NCBI RefSeq assembly: GCF_018736145.1
Contig: NZ_CP059997.1
Location: 5,951,501 to 6,015,500, forward strand
Direction of reading: 5' to 3'
Origin: Amycolatopsis sp. CA-230715
GTDB taxonomy: Bacteria; Actinomycetota; Actinomycetes; Mycobacteriales; Pseudonocardiaceae
Length of the DNA stretch: 64,000 bases
Part shown: positions 51,764-59,792 of the stretch, piece by piece
How the letters are laid out: every line of letters starts with the position of its first letter
Position numbering within the stretch: position 1 is the first letter of the stretch
Notes under the pieces: generated by a model
What the model saw: only the letters and a program-made list of their open reading frames with translations
Databases searched by the model: none
What the model was told of the DNA's origin: nothing
Made by a program: the position numbers and the translations under genes

Positions 51764-51894
51764 TGACGATCGAAGACGACGTCCACGGTTCGTTGTCCGC
51801 GCTGCCCCGCGCGGACACCGCGGTGACCTTCTTCGACACCGGCCGCACGAACACCGGAACCTGCCAGGGCGCCCCGGTGCCGGGACCGGCTTAG
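51763..51894 (+). CDS. Possible 43-residue protein coupled to the exporter gene
   Basis: ATG 51763 shares its A with the exporter TGA stop (TGATG) and opens a 43-codon frame beginning MTIEDDVHGSLSALPRADTA with one Cys. There is no family match I know. It may be a real coupled small gene or a chance frame; codon third positions are G/C-rich as in genes. Confidence 0.3.
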   Translation: MTIEDDVHGSLSALPRADTAVTFFDTGRTNTGTCQGAPVPGPA

Positions 51895-51959
51895 GCCCCA
51901 CTGTGATGTCGGGTGCGGGTCGCGGTGTTCGCGTGAGATGAGCGGGGGCGTTGTGTGGT

Positions 51960-52085
51960 CCCCGAAGGCCACCTTCGGGGAATCTAGCGCCACTTTCTCG
52001 GCCCTCGCGGGTGTGCGGGCTGGGCTGCCCATGCCCCGAAGGTGGCTTTCGGGGCGCTGGGTTCCCCGAAAGCCACCTTCAGGGG
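51960..52085. repeat. CCCCGAAGG-type palindromes (cluster C)
   Basis: Copies at 51960-51980 (CCCCGAAGG-CCA-CCTTCGGGG), 52034-52054 (one arm variant) and 52064-52085 (one extra base). The first is followed by AATCTAGCG, nearly the same flank as in cluster A (AATCTAATG). The gap lies between the convergent exporter and a minus-strand membrane protein gene and holds no other gene I can support. Confidence 0.8.
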
Positions 52086-52117
52086 CGATCCACGCCGGGC
52101 CGCCGGACTCCGGGTGG

Positions 52118-53101
52118 TTACTTGCCGTTCGGGCCGCCGAGGGGGAGTTCGATCCGCATGGTCTCGGTGAACGTCGTCGCCGGTCCCTTGTCACCGCTGA
52201 CCGTGACCGGGGTGAGCGAGCCGCAGCTCAGCTGGTAGCCGAGCTTCAGCTTGGCCTTGTTGCCGTCCATGCCGCCTTCGCCCGCGTCGCACTTCGGCTG
52301 CAGCGCCTTGAACGCGTCCTTCGCTTCCTGCTGCAGTTCCTTGTTGTCCGGCCACAGCATTTCGACGGTGATGCCCATCAGCTCGACCGCCAGCTCGCTG
52401 GTCTTCCCCTTGTCGGTCTGCTCGTTCTTCCACGACCGCGCGCCCGTGCTCGCGACCACGACCACCTGGTTCATGGTGCCGTTCGGCTTGAAGTTGTCGG
52501 TGTTGTAGCCGACCGACCAGTCCTTGCTGAAGGGCTGGTCGACGTTGTTGGACGCGTCGCACATCTCGATCTCGTCCACGTTGTTGCCCGCGCTGTCCTT
52601 CTCACCGTTCTTGTAGCACTTCCACGTCGTCTGCCGCTTCCGCACCACGTCCATGAACCCGGGCCCGGTGGTCTTCGGCGGGAAGCAGTAGTTCAGCCCG
52701 GGGCTGTCCGGGTCGCACGGCACCGGTGCGTACGGGTCCGCGGGCGGCGCGGTGCTGCTGCTCGCGGGCGGGGGCGGCGGCGCGGCGGAGGAACTGCCCT
52801 GCGCCTTCGTGTCGGTCGACGACCCGTCGGTCAGCACTAGCGCGAGCACGATCCCGACGACGAGCACGAGCACCAGCCCGATCCCGCCGAAGATCAACGG
52901 CTTCTTGCCGCCGCCCTGCGGGGGCGCGCTTCCCGGCGGCATCGGTGCCCACGGGCCCTGCGGCGTGGCGAAGTGCGGCGATTGCGGGTTCCCGCCGCAG
53001 AACCGGCCGTTGTACTGGTCGACCCAGACGCCGGGAGACCTCGGGTCGGGGAGGACCTGCTGCCCACAACGCTGGCACTGCGATGGCTGCGGCGCTGTCA
53101 T
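52118..53101 (-). CDS. Membrane-anchored extracellular protein with N-terminal zinc-ribbon
   Basis: A 327-residue protein. The cytoplasmic N-terminus has a short zinc-ribbon-like motif (SQCQRCGQQVLPD, with a further Cys in GRFCGG), then a Pro/Gly-rich stretch, one transmembrane helix (LIFGGIGLVLVLVVGIVLALVL, about residues 68-90), a Ser/Pro linker and an extracellular domain of about 190 residues with six cysteines that could form disulfides. Family unknown. It is third in a minus-strand set with the two paralogues upstream, 13 nt away, and shares their architecture. Confidence 0.8.
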   Translation of the reverse strand: MTAPQPSQCQRCGQQVLPDPRSPGVWVDQYNGRFCGGNPQSPHFATPQGPWAPMPPGSAPPQGGGKKPLIFGGIGLVLVLVVGIVLALVLTDGSSTDTKAQGSSSAAPPPPPASSSTAPPADPYAPVPCDPDSPGLNYCFPPKTTGPGFMDVVRKRQTTWKCYKNGEKDSAGNNVDEIEMCDASNNVDQPFSKDWSVGYNTDNFKPNGTMNQVVVVASTGARSWKNEQTDKGKTSELAVELMGITVEMLWPDNKELQQEAKDAFKALQPKCDAGEGGMDGNKAKLKLGYQLSCGSLTPVTVSGDKGPATTFTETMRIELPLGGPNGK

Positions 53102-53114
53102 GTTCGTCGTGCTC

Positions 53115-54485
53115 CTACTTCAGGATGACCTGGTCGAACGGGAACGGGCGGAACGGGAAGGTCGGCACGCCCTCCGCTTTCATCGCGGCCTCTTCCAGCT
53201 GCTGCGGGAACGAGTATTCGAACAGGGAGTAGGCATTGGAGAACCCTTCGCCGACCTGCCTGCCGTCGAGGAACTGCGGGATGATCGTCATCGTGACCGA
53301 GTAGGCGGGCAGCAGCGTCGCAGGGTCGATGAAGTACCGCATCTGGCGGCCTTCGGTGGCCCCGATGTCGATGCTGTACGGGTAGTCGCCCGGTTTCTTC
53401 CCGGTCTGCCGGAAGGCGGCTTCCAGGAAGCCGACGCCCATCTTCCGGTCCAGCGAGGGATGGAACTCCTTTTCCCTGCCCGGTTTCACGAGCGGCTGCG
53501 GCGCGAGCGTGACGTCGAGCTGGAGGTAGGTCTTGCCGTCCTTGCCCTGTGCCTTGGTCGGTTTGGCCATGGTGAACAGGCCGGGGATGCCGTCGAGGTA
53601 GGAGATGAACTTGTCGGCGTCCTCTTGCGACAGTCCGCCCGCGGCCACGCCGTCGCTGGTGTAGCTGTTGTCCACGAACTTGCCCGGCTGCATCCGGTTC
53701 GCGCACTTGTCGCGCGAGTCCTGCTTCGGCGGCTGCCAGCCGTGGAAGTAGTCGGAATAGCTCCGGGTGGCGTTGTCGACGCACCGGATGAGGTCCGGTT
53801 TCTTCCGCGAGCCGTCGGCCTCGACGGCGGTGAACTCGTCGATGAACTTGCGGGACTGGTAGTCGACCGCGACCCGGCTGGTGAGCGAATTGGCGGGATA
53901 GTTGGTCTTGTAGTCGTACGGGGTCCGCCAGGTCTGGTGAATGTAGTCGGTGACGGTCTTGGTGCTCTGGTTCTTGAGCATCGACCAGTAGAGCTGGCGC
54001 GGGTCGACGGCGGCGATCGCCTCGTCGGACGGCGCGGCGCCGGGGGTGAATCCCTGCGGCGCGGCGGGATACTGCTTGAGCGGACCGGCGGGCCAGTAGA
54101 CCCCCGCCCCCGCCGGGTCGGTGGGGGATCCGGAGCCGAGGTCCTTTTCCCCGGCGGCGTTCACGGTCTCACCGCCGCCGCCCGGCGAACGGTCCGGCGC
54201 GCGGGCCACCAGCACCACGACCAGCACGATGACCGCGATGATCGGGATGCCGATGCCGAACATCAGCCCGAGCTTGCGTTTGTTGCCGCCGCCCGGCGGG
54301 GGTGCCTGCTGGGCGCGGTACTGGTCCCACGGGTTCTCCGGCCGGGGCGGTGGCGGCCAGTGCTGACCCGGATGGGACTGCGGGCCGGGGATCGGGCCCG
54401 AGGGCGGGCCGTACTGGGGCTGCTGGCCGTACGGCTGACCGGGGCGCGGCCCACCCGGATAACCCTGGCCTGGATCGTGGGACAT
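53115..54485 (-). CDS. Pro-rich membrane-anchored extracellular protein, tandem paralogue B
   Basis: A 456-residue protein: a 70-residue Pro/Gly/Gln-rich cytoplasmic N-terminus (YGQQPQYGPPSGPIPGPQ), one transmembrane helix (about residues 72-93), then an extracellular domain of about 350 residues with landmarks GVYWPAGPLKQYPAAPQGF, ADKFISYLDGIPGLFTMAKP, RQMRYFIDPATLLPAYSVT and a terminal FRPFPFDQVILK. It duplicates the gene upstream (54493); a 128-nt block is identical in both. I do not recognise the family; the Pro-rich cytoplasmic part suggests scaffold or secretion-system contact. Confidence 0.85.
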   Translation of the reverse strand: MSHDPGQGYPGGPRPGQPYGQQPQYGPPSGPIPGPQSHPGQHWPPPPRPENPWDQYRAQQAPPPGGGNKRKLGLMFGIGIPIIAVIVLVVVLVARAPDRSPGGGGETVNAAGEKDLGSGSPTDPAGAGVYWPAGPLKQYPAAPQGFTPGAAPSDEAIAAVDPRQLYWSMLKNQSTKTVTDYIHQTWRTPYDYKTNYPANSLTSRVAVDYQSRKFIDEFTAVEADGSRKKPDLIRCVDNATRSYSDYFHGWQPPKQDSRDKCANRMQPGKFVDNSYTSDGVAAGGLSQEDADKFISYLDGIPGLFTMAKPTKAQGKDGKTYLQLDVTLAPQPLVKPGREKEFHPSLDRKMGVGFLEAAFRQTGKKPGDYPYSIDIGATEGRQMRYFIDPATLLPAYSVTMTIIPQFLDGRQVGEGFSNAYSLFEYSFPQQLEEAAMKAEGVPTFPFRPFPFDQVILK

Positions 54486-54492
54486 CGGGCTC

Positions 54493-55851
54493 CTACTTGA
54501 AGATGACCTGGTCGAACGGGAACGGGCGGAACGGCACCTTCGGCACGCCCTCGGCCTTCATCGCGGCCGGTTCGAGCGCGGGCGGGAAGGTGTACTCGTA
54601 GGTGTAGTAGGAGTCCTCGGAGTTCGTCGCCGTGTCCGGGGTGCCGTCGAGCTTTTGCGGCGTGGTCGCCCACGTGACCGAGTAGGCGGGCAGCAGTGTC
54701 GCGGGGTCGATGAAGTACCGCATCTGGCGGCCCTGGACGGGCGCGATGTCGATGCTGTACGGGTAGTCGCCCGGCTTCTTCCCGGTCTGCCGGAAGGCCG
54801 CGTCGAGGAATCCGGCGCCGAGCCGGTCCTCCGTCCGCGCGCTGTGCTCCTTCTCCAGTTCCGGTTTCACCGGATTGGTCGGGGCGAGGGTGACGTCGAG
54901 CTGGAGGTAGGTCTTGCCGTCCTTGCCCTGTGCCTTGGTCGGTTTGGCCATGGTGAACAGGCCGGGGATGCCGTCGAGGTAGGAGATGAACTTGTCGGCG
55001 TCCTCTTGCGACAGTCCCCCGGGGGCGACGCCGTCGCTGGTGAAGCTGTTGTAGACGAGCTGACCCGGCTGCATGCGGCGGGCGCAGGAGTCGTGGTCGT
55101 CCGGCTCGGGCGGTTTCCACGTGTTGGTGTAGTCCGAGTAGAACCGGCTGGCCTTGTCGACGCAGCGCATGACTTCGCCGTCCACCGTGTTGTCCTTGTG
55201 GACGGCGGTGCTCTCGTCGATGAAGTTCCGGCTCGCGTAGTCGATCGCGACCCGGTTGGTCTGCACGTTCTCCGGGTAGGTCTTCTTGTAGTCCGCCGAG
55301 GTCGCCCAGCGCTGGTGGATGTAGTCGGTGACGGTCTTGGTGCTCTGGTTCTTGAGCATCGACCAGTAGAGCTGGCGCGGGTCGACGGCGGCGAGCGCCT
55401 GGTCGGACGGCGTGGTGCCGAGGGTGAACCCCGGCGGAGCGGCGGGGTACTGCTTCACTTCACCGGCGGGCCAGTAGACCCCTTCCGCGGCCGGGTCGGT
55501 CGGGGAGTGGGAGCCGAGGTCCTTCTCACCCTTGTCCCCGGTGGTTTGGATCACCATTACGGCGATCACGGCCGCGACGACGACGAGCGGCAGGGCGATG
55601 CCGAAGATCAGGCCCCGCTTGCGCTTGGGCGGGGGAGGCGATGCCTGCGGGTAAGGACCGGGCTGGCCGGGGAGCGGACCTGGCTGACCGGGGAGCGGAC
55701 CGGGTTGACCGGGGCGCGCGCCGGGCGGTGGTTGCGGGCCGGGATAGGGCTGCTGCCCGGGAACCGGGCCATACTGGGACTGCTGGCCGTAGGGCTGACC
55801 GGGTCGTGGTGCTGGTCCACCCGGGTAGCCTTGACCTGGACCGCTTGACAT
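54493..55851 (-). CDS. Pro-rich membrane-anchored extracellular protein, tandem paralogue A
   Basis: A 452-residue homologue of the downstream gene with the same order: Pro-rich cytoplasmic segment with repeated PGQPGPLPG units, one transmembrane helix (GLIFGIALPLVVVAAVIAVMVI), and the extracellular domain (GVYWPAGEVKQYPAAPPGF ... RQMRYFIDPATLLPAYSVTW ... FRPFPFDQVIFK). Divergence is greatest in the first 100 residues and around residues 180-250. ATG 55851 follows a GGGGAGA-type site. It is the first gene of the three-gene set; the next starts 7 nt after its stop. Confidence 0.85.
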   Translation of the reverse strand: MSSGPGQGYPGGPAPRPGQPYGQQSQYGPVPGQQPYPGPQPPPGARPGQPGPLPGQPGPLPGQPGPYPQASPPPPKRKRGLIFGIALPLVVVAAVIAVMVIQTTGDKGEKDLGSHSPTDPAAEGVYWPAGEVKQYPAAPPGFTLGTTPSDQALAAVDPRQLYWSMLKNQSTKTVTDYIHQRWATSADYKKTYPENVQTNRVAIDYASRNFIDESTAVHKDNTVDGEVMRCVDKASRFYSDYTNTWKPPEPDDHDSCARRMQPGQLVYNSFTSDGVAPGGLSQEDADKFISYLDGIPGLFTMAKPTKAQGKDGKTYLQLDVTLAPTNPVKPELEKEHSARTEDRLGAGFLDAAFRQTGKKPGDYPYSIDIAPVQGRQMRYFIDPATLLPAYSVTWATTPQKLDGTPDTATNSEDSYYTYEYTFPPALEPAAMKAEGVPKVPFRPFPFDQVIFK

Positions 55852-55933
55852 CTGTTTCTCCCCATGCAGGCACGAAATCGGCTAGATCGTATAGCGCCGA
55901 TCGCGTTCGCGCGCGGGAGTCCGAAAAGTGCGG

Positions 55934-56203
55934 TCAGGAGGTCGCTGGGACCGCCCAGGCCGCGGCACGGAGGAACGTTCGCCATGGAGCGTGGTCGAAG
56001 CTCAGTTCGCCGCCGAGTCGGTCCTTGGTGTCCCGTATGCGGACTTGGGACATAGAGTCCCAAACTTCAACACAGTTGTTGTCTCCGGCGCCACCCGCGC
56101 CGGTGTAGCTGCTGGTGCGCCAACCGATCTCAACGCAGTTACCGTTGCCCGCCGAGTAGCTGCTGGTGCGCCAGGTGAGGCCGCCTGGCTCAAGGGTGAT
56201 CAT
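55934..56203 (-). CDS. DUF397 protein with duplicated WRTSSY segment
   Basis: An 89-residue DUF397 protein. The family motif WRxSSYSxxxxNCVE appears twice, as LTWRTSSYSAGNGNCVEIG (about residue 10) and GWRTSSYTGAGGAGDNNCVEV (about 27), before the usual end VRIRDTKDRLGGELSFDHAPWRTFLRA. So a partial domain is fused in front of a whole one. DUF397 proteins pair with XRE-DUF5753 regulators in actinomycete development and antibiotic control. It overlaps the XRE gene by 14 nt. ATG 56203 is used. Confidence 0.85.
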   Translation of the reverse strand: MITLEPGGLTWRTSSYSAGNGNCVEIGWRTSSYTGAGGAGDNNCVEVWDSMSQVRIRDTKDRLGGELSFDHAPWRTFLRAAAWAVPATS

Positions 56204-57083
56204 CGTGGTCCTCTCGGTTCTGGTACAGCTCCAGTGCCAAGCTGCCGACCAGGTCCCTCGATTGTGCCTCGTCCAGCGCGGTTTCCGCCAGAGCCGCAAT
56301 GATCCGCCGGTAGGCCGTGATTTCATTCGACTCTTCAAGAAATACTGTTGATGTTTCGCTTTCCATGTAGATGACCGGCTTGATGTTGGTGAACTCCATG
56401 AACGTGAATGATCCGGCCGCGGCCGCGTGCGCTCCGAGGGCGGCAGGCACCACTCGCATGGAGATACTGGGGCGAACCGACATGCGGAGGAGATGGTGTA
56501 GCTGCTCAGACATCACCGCTGAGCCGCCAACCGGAAGGCGAAGTGCGAATTCGTGAATGAAAAAAGTGTATTTCGGTGGTTGATGGCGGCTGAAGATGGC
56601 CGACCGTGCGAGCCGGGCGGAGACTCGGCCGTCGACTTCATCGTCAGGAACATTGACTATGCGGTTGATGACCGAGCGGGCGTAGTCGCCGGTCTGCAAC
56701 ACTCCCGAGAGAAGGGTGGCCGCATAATCGTATATGACAGTTGCCTTGTCCTCGTGGTCGATATAGGTGCGCAGCTGCATCGGTAGTCGCGAGCCGTGCT
56801 GTTGGTGCCAGCCCGGCTTATTCGCTTCGGTGCAGAGCGCCAGAAGGCGCTGCTCTTCGGGGCCGGTCACCCGGCAGAAGCCGAGCACCTTCGCGACTTC
56901 GATCTCCTTGACCTTGCGGTTGCCGGTCAGCATCCTCGACACATCGCTCTGCGACCAGCCCAGCTCCCGCGCGAGCTGTTTTCCCGTCACCCCGGCGTTT
57001 TCCAGCACGGCGCGCAGCCCTTCGCCGAGTTCCCTGGCGCGCACGGTCGGCACGTGTTCCACCATGGAGTCGACAGTAGACAT
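56190..57083 (-). CDS. XRE-family regulator with DUF5753 domain
   Basis: A 297-residue regulator. The HTH is at residues about 20-70 (ENAGVTGKQLARELGWSQSDVSRMLTGNRKV); the rest is the DUF5753 sensor-like domain (WHQQHGSRLPMQLRTYIDHEDKATVI ... YAATLLSGVLQTGDYAR ... VYMESETSTVFLEE-type segments). With the coupled DUF397 gene it forms the common actinomycete regulatory pair. The gene is visibly lower in GC at third positions than its core neighbours, in keeping with an accessory region. ATG 57083. Confidence 0.92.
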   Translation of the reverse strand: MSTVDSMVEHVPTVRARELGEGLRAVLENAGVTGKQLARELGWSQSDVSRMLTGNRKVKEIEVAKVLGFCRVTGPEEQRLLALCTEANKPGWHQQHGSRLPMQLRTYIDHEDKATVIYDYAATLLSGVLQTGDYARSVINRIVNVPDDEVDGRVSARLARSAIFSRHQPPKYTFFIHEFALRLPVGGSAVMSEQLHHLLRMSVRPSISMRVVPAALGAHAAAAGSFTFMEFTNIKPVIYMESETSTVFLEESNEITAYRRIIAALAETALDEAQSRDLVGSLALELYQNREDHDDHP

Positions 57084-57179
57084 TCGAGCGCGGTACCGGT
57101 TCGCACCACAACTCCGCCACCGGAAAGGACGATTGTATGCGCGCGCTGAAATCGGTTCGCTGGGCTGGGGAGGTCACCG

Positions 57180-57491
57180 ATGAATCCGCAATCCGCGGCC
57201 AGCGCGCGGGCGATGTGGTTGCTGCGCAACGAAATCTACGCCCAGCTCGACGAGTGCGAGTTCCTCGCGATGAGCGACGACGAATGGGACGACGAAGAAG
57301 AAGCCGCCGCGCGCGGGCTGCTGTGCGATCTCGTGACGGTGGTCCGGACCGTGGTCGGGGATCACCGCGAGGACGCACAGGGCCGGTGCAAGCTCTGCGA
57401 GAAGCTGTGGCCGTGCGACAGCATCGATTCGGTGCACCGAAGCATGCATGCCCCCGACGCCGGGTTCGCGAAGCTCTTGGAGCAGCGTTGA
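57180..57491 (+). CDS. Small hypothetical protein with C-x2-C-x4-C motif
   Basis: A 103-residue acidic protein (MSDDEWDDEEEAAARG in the middle) with RCKLCEKLWPC near residue 70, a possible metal site, and SIDSVHRSMH beyond it. It is divergent from the XRE gene with a 96-nt shared gap, a place often filled by small genes of this type in actinomycetes. Function unknown. ATG 57180. Its stop is 5 nt from the convergent stop of the WxG gene. Confidence 0.7.
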   Translation: MNPQSAASARAMWLLRNEIYAQLDECEFLAMSDDEWDDEEEAAARGLLCDLVTVVRTVVGDHREDAQGRCKLCEKLWPCDSIDSVHRSMHAPDAGFAKLLEQR

Positions 57492-57496
57492 GCCGC

Positions 57497-58249
57497 TCAG
57501 CCGCCCCGGTAGGACCCCGTCGCCGGGTCCGGCCAATGGCCGCCGGGGAACACGCTGTTGTCGATCGCCTCGCCGTGGAGGCTGACGAGTTGCTGGGCCT
57601 GGGCACCCAAGACGAGGGTCAATGCGCCGATCGCGCCCCAGATCAGAGCTGCGTTCACCCCGGCTTCCTCGACGATCAAGCCAAGCCCGGCCCAGGAAAA
57701 GATCGCCGAACCGATGGCCGCGATCGCACTGGCCATGGCAACGATGAACTTGACGAGGACGAGACCGATGGCGACGTAGAAGGTCAGACCGGCTCCCGCG
57801 CATAGCTGCAGAGCGATCGAGGTGCTGTTCGAGATCGACGAAATCCTGCTCGCCGCGTCCCCTTGCGGTCTGATCGTCTTGTTGTACACCTCACCCGCCG
57901 TTCCCTTCCAGGTGTTGGTGGACGGCATGACCTCGGGTTTCACCTGTCCGGAGATGGTGCTGGAAATTCCTTTGATGTCTTGCCAGTCAAATGCGTACAC
58001 GAAGAAGGCGACTGGTGCGCCAATACCTTTGAGTGCGTCCTTGATCTTGTCGAAAATCCACTTCGCCAGATCTACGATCTTTTCTCCCAGCCAGGTGATG
58101 GCATCGGCGACGAATCCCGGTACGTACCAGTGATCGGTGGCCTCCGCGATGGCCTGGGGGACCTCGGCGATCTTTCCGGACAGGTCGTCCAGCCCGCCGT
58201 TGATCTTGTTGACGACCTCCTGGAACTGCGCCTCGCTGAAGTCCGTCAT
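57497..58249 (-). CDS. WxG-type membrane protein, type VII secretion-associated candidate
   Basis: A 250-residue protein. Residues about 1-110 are helical and amphipathic (FSEAQFQEVVNKINGGLDDLSGKI ... LGEKIVDLAKWIFDKIKDAL). A WxG turn occurs in NTWKGTAGEVYNK near residue 118, then three hydrophobic segments (about 150-170, 175-195, 200-225) and a short tail. WXG100-type helices fused to membrane helices occur in type VII secretion cargo and toxin-like proteins. No enzymatic domain is seen. ATG 58249 overlaps the stop of the EspC-like gene. Parts of the gene are less GC-rich than the core. Confidence 0.75.
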   Translation of the reverse strand: MTDFSEAQFQEVVNKINGGLDDLSGKIAEVPQAIAEATDHWYVPGFVADAITWLGEKIVDLAKWIFDKIKDALKGIGAPVAFFVYAFDWQDIKGISSTISGQVKPEVMPSTNTWKGTAGEVYNKTIRPQGDAASRISSISNSTSIALQLCAGAGLTFYVAIGLVLVKFIVAMASAIAAIGSAIFSWAGLGLIVEEAGVNAALIWGAIGALTLVLGAQAQQLVSLHGEAIDNSVFPGGHWPDPATGSYRGG

Positions 58250-58560
58250 CGACCGGCCTTCTTCATCTGCTGCGCTCTCGCGGCCTCGTCCGCTTCGTAT
58301 TTGTTCGCGACCGCGCGCAGGGTGGCGCTGATTTCGGTCATGCGCTGCTGTCCCTCGGCGGCTCGTGCGATCACCTGGTCGATCATCTGGCCGTACGCTT
58401 CGAACACGAGCTGGAATACGCCTGCTTCGATCCGGTTCAGCCGCAACCCCTCCGCCTTGGGGCCGATCTTCCCCATTTCCGCCGCTTCGGCGTCCCACAG
58501 GTCGGCGTCCTTGCGGATCTCCTCGGTGACGACGTGGATGTCGCCGGATGGTGGTGGCAT
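58246..58560 (-). CDS. EspC/WXG100-like type VII secretion protein
   Basis: A 104-residue all-helical protein of ESX-substrate size. It has no Cys or Trp-Gly turn of the strict WXG type (Trp in ADLWDAEAAEM) but ends with ANKYEADEAARAQQMKKA, containing a YxxxE sequence like the YxxxD/E type VII export signal. This resembles the EspC-like (ESX-1 secretion-associated) family. It probably pairs with the coupled downstream protein. ATG 58560. Confidence 0.78.
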   Translation of the reverse strand: MPPPSGDIHVVTEEIRKDADLWDAEAAEMGKIGPKAEGLRLNRIEAGVFQLVFEAYGQMIDQVIARAAEGQQRMTEISATLRAVANKYEADEAARAQQMKKAGR

Positions 58561-58578
58561 GGTCTGCGCTCCCTTTGC

Positions 58579-59325
58579 CTAGCGTCGCGGGTTTTTGAGC
58601 AGGGCGATGGCTTCCGCGAAGAGGCCGTCGATTCCGCTGTCCATAGTGGACGCCGAAGTCGTGTTGCCCGCCAGGTCGGACTTCGCGCGCTCGAGTGCGT
58701 CGCCGAGGGCGTTCATCAACCCCGTCGCGGTTTGCCGCGCCGCCCAGCCGGGTTCGATGGAGCACGACGTGAGTGCGAACTTCGACAGTGTGATGGCCAC
58801 TTTCCGGCCTGCGGCCACGCCGGTGCCCGTGGTTTCCCGTGGTGGGCCGGAATTCGTCGACCGTTCGACGTTTTCGAAGGCCTTGATCGCGTCCTCGGCG
58901 ACCAGGTCGAGTGCACGAGGTGTTACTTCGGGGACAGCGGCGTCCGTCGGTGTTGGCGGCACTTCCCGGTTCCGCGCGGTCGGCGGGAAGGTGTCCGGAC
59001 CGCCGTCCAGATCTCGGACGGTAGCGAGGAAATCGGTGTCCTCGAGGTTTTCGGTCCAGGACTCCAGCCTGTTCGTCGTGGCGGCGCCGCAAGCTTCGAG
59101 CACACTGCTCGCGAGATCATCCGGGATGAGCCACTCATCCCAGTCGGCCGCGACGTGGAACGATTCCGGCAGGCCGTCGGCGCCGAGTTTCACGCGCACC
59201 GCCGAGCTGTGATCGCTGCCTTCGGCGCTTCCCGGTGCCTGTGCCTGCGCTGATTTGATCAGTTCGCCGAGCGCGGAGACGTAGCGCCGCATCCGGTCGA
59301 ACTGCGCCGCCAATTCTTCGGTCAT
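58579..59325 (-). CDS. YbaB/EbfC-domain protein
   Basis: A 248-residue protein. The N-terminal 105 residues fit the YbaB/EbfC fold common in actinomycete secretion-linked loci (MTEELAAQFDRMRRYVSALGELIKSAQAQ, then VRVKLGADGLPESFHVAADW). A Pro/Thr-rich linker follows, and a C-terminal helical domain repeats small-helix features (GLMNALGDALERAKSDL). Role unknown; such proteins accompany ESX-type small proteins and are likely chaperones or scaffolds. ATG 59325 overlaps the stop of the membrane-protein gene (ATGA); the EspC-like gene begins 18 nt after its own stop. Confidence 0.75.
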   Translation of the reverse strand: MTEELAAQFDRMRRYVSALGELIKSAQAQAPGSAEGSDHSSAVRVKLGADGLPESFHVAADWDEWLIPDDLASSVLEACGAATTNRLESWTENLEDTDFLATVRDLDGGPDTFPPTARNREVPPTPTDAAVPEVTPRALDLVAEDAIKAFENVERSTNSGPPRETTGTGVAAGRKVAITLSKFALTSCSIEPGWAARQTATGLMNALGDALERAKSDLAGNTTSASTMDSGIDGLFAEAIALLKNPRR

Positions 59326-59792
59326 CGAGGTTCCCCAGTCTGGTTCCGTGCGTTTCGGTCGAGGCTTTCGGCGCGCGTCACGCTCAGGATGATCGGCAGG
59401 GTCAGCACGCAGGCGAAGGTCACGAGTGTGCTGACCGCGGCGTTCGTGGCCCAGGCTCCGATGGCCACCACGACGAGCCAGCCCGCGGACACCGAGGTGA
59501 CCACCGCGGTCGCGAGCAGTATCGCCCGCTTGAGCCGGTGAGCGAGTGCCGTCGCGACCACGGCCCAGGTGAGCAGCGAGATCCCGGATATGACCACCAC
59601 GGTCGACGCGATCGGCCCCAGCAGTGTGCGTTCGGCCTCGACTTCGCTGCTGGACCAAATCAGGAGCGTGCCGGACAGTGTTGTCACCGCCATGAGCCAG
59701 CAGGCCATGACGGTTGTCCGCTGGCTGCGGGATTTGCGATCCGCATTTCCCAGCCCGAAGTGATCCAGTCCGCGACGAGGCGCTTTCGACAT
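59322..59792 (-). CDS. Four-helix membrane protein, first gene of the YbaB-EspC-WxG operon
   Basis: A 156-residue protein with four predicted membrane helices (about residues 27-46, 57-80, 90-112 and 117-135) and a basic N-terminus. No motif is recognised. It starts at ATG 59792 and its stop overlaps the YbaB-type gene, so it is translationally coupled to the operon. It may be a membrane partner of the secreted proteins. Confidence 0.72.
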   Translation of the reverse strand: MSKAPRRGLDHFGLGNADRKSRSQRTTVMACWLMAVTTLSGTLLIWSSSEVEAERTLLGPIASTVVVISGISLLTWAVVATALAHRLKRAILLATAVVTSVSAGWLVVVAIGAWATNAAVSTLVTFACVLTLPIILSVTRAESLDRNARNQTGEPR

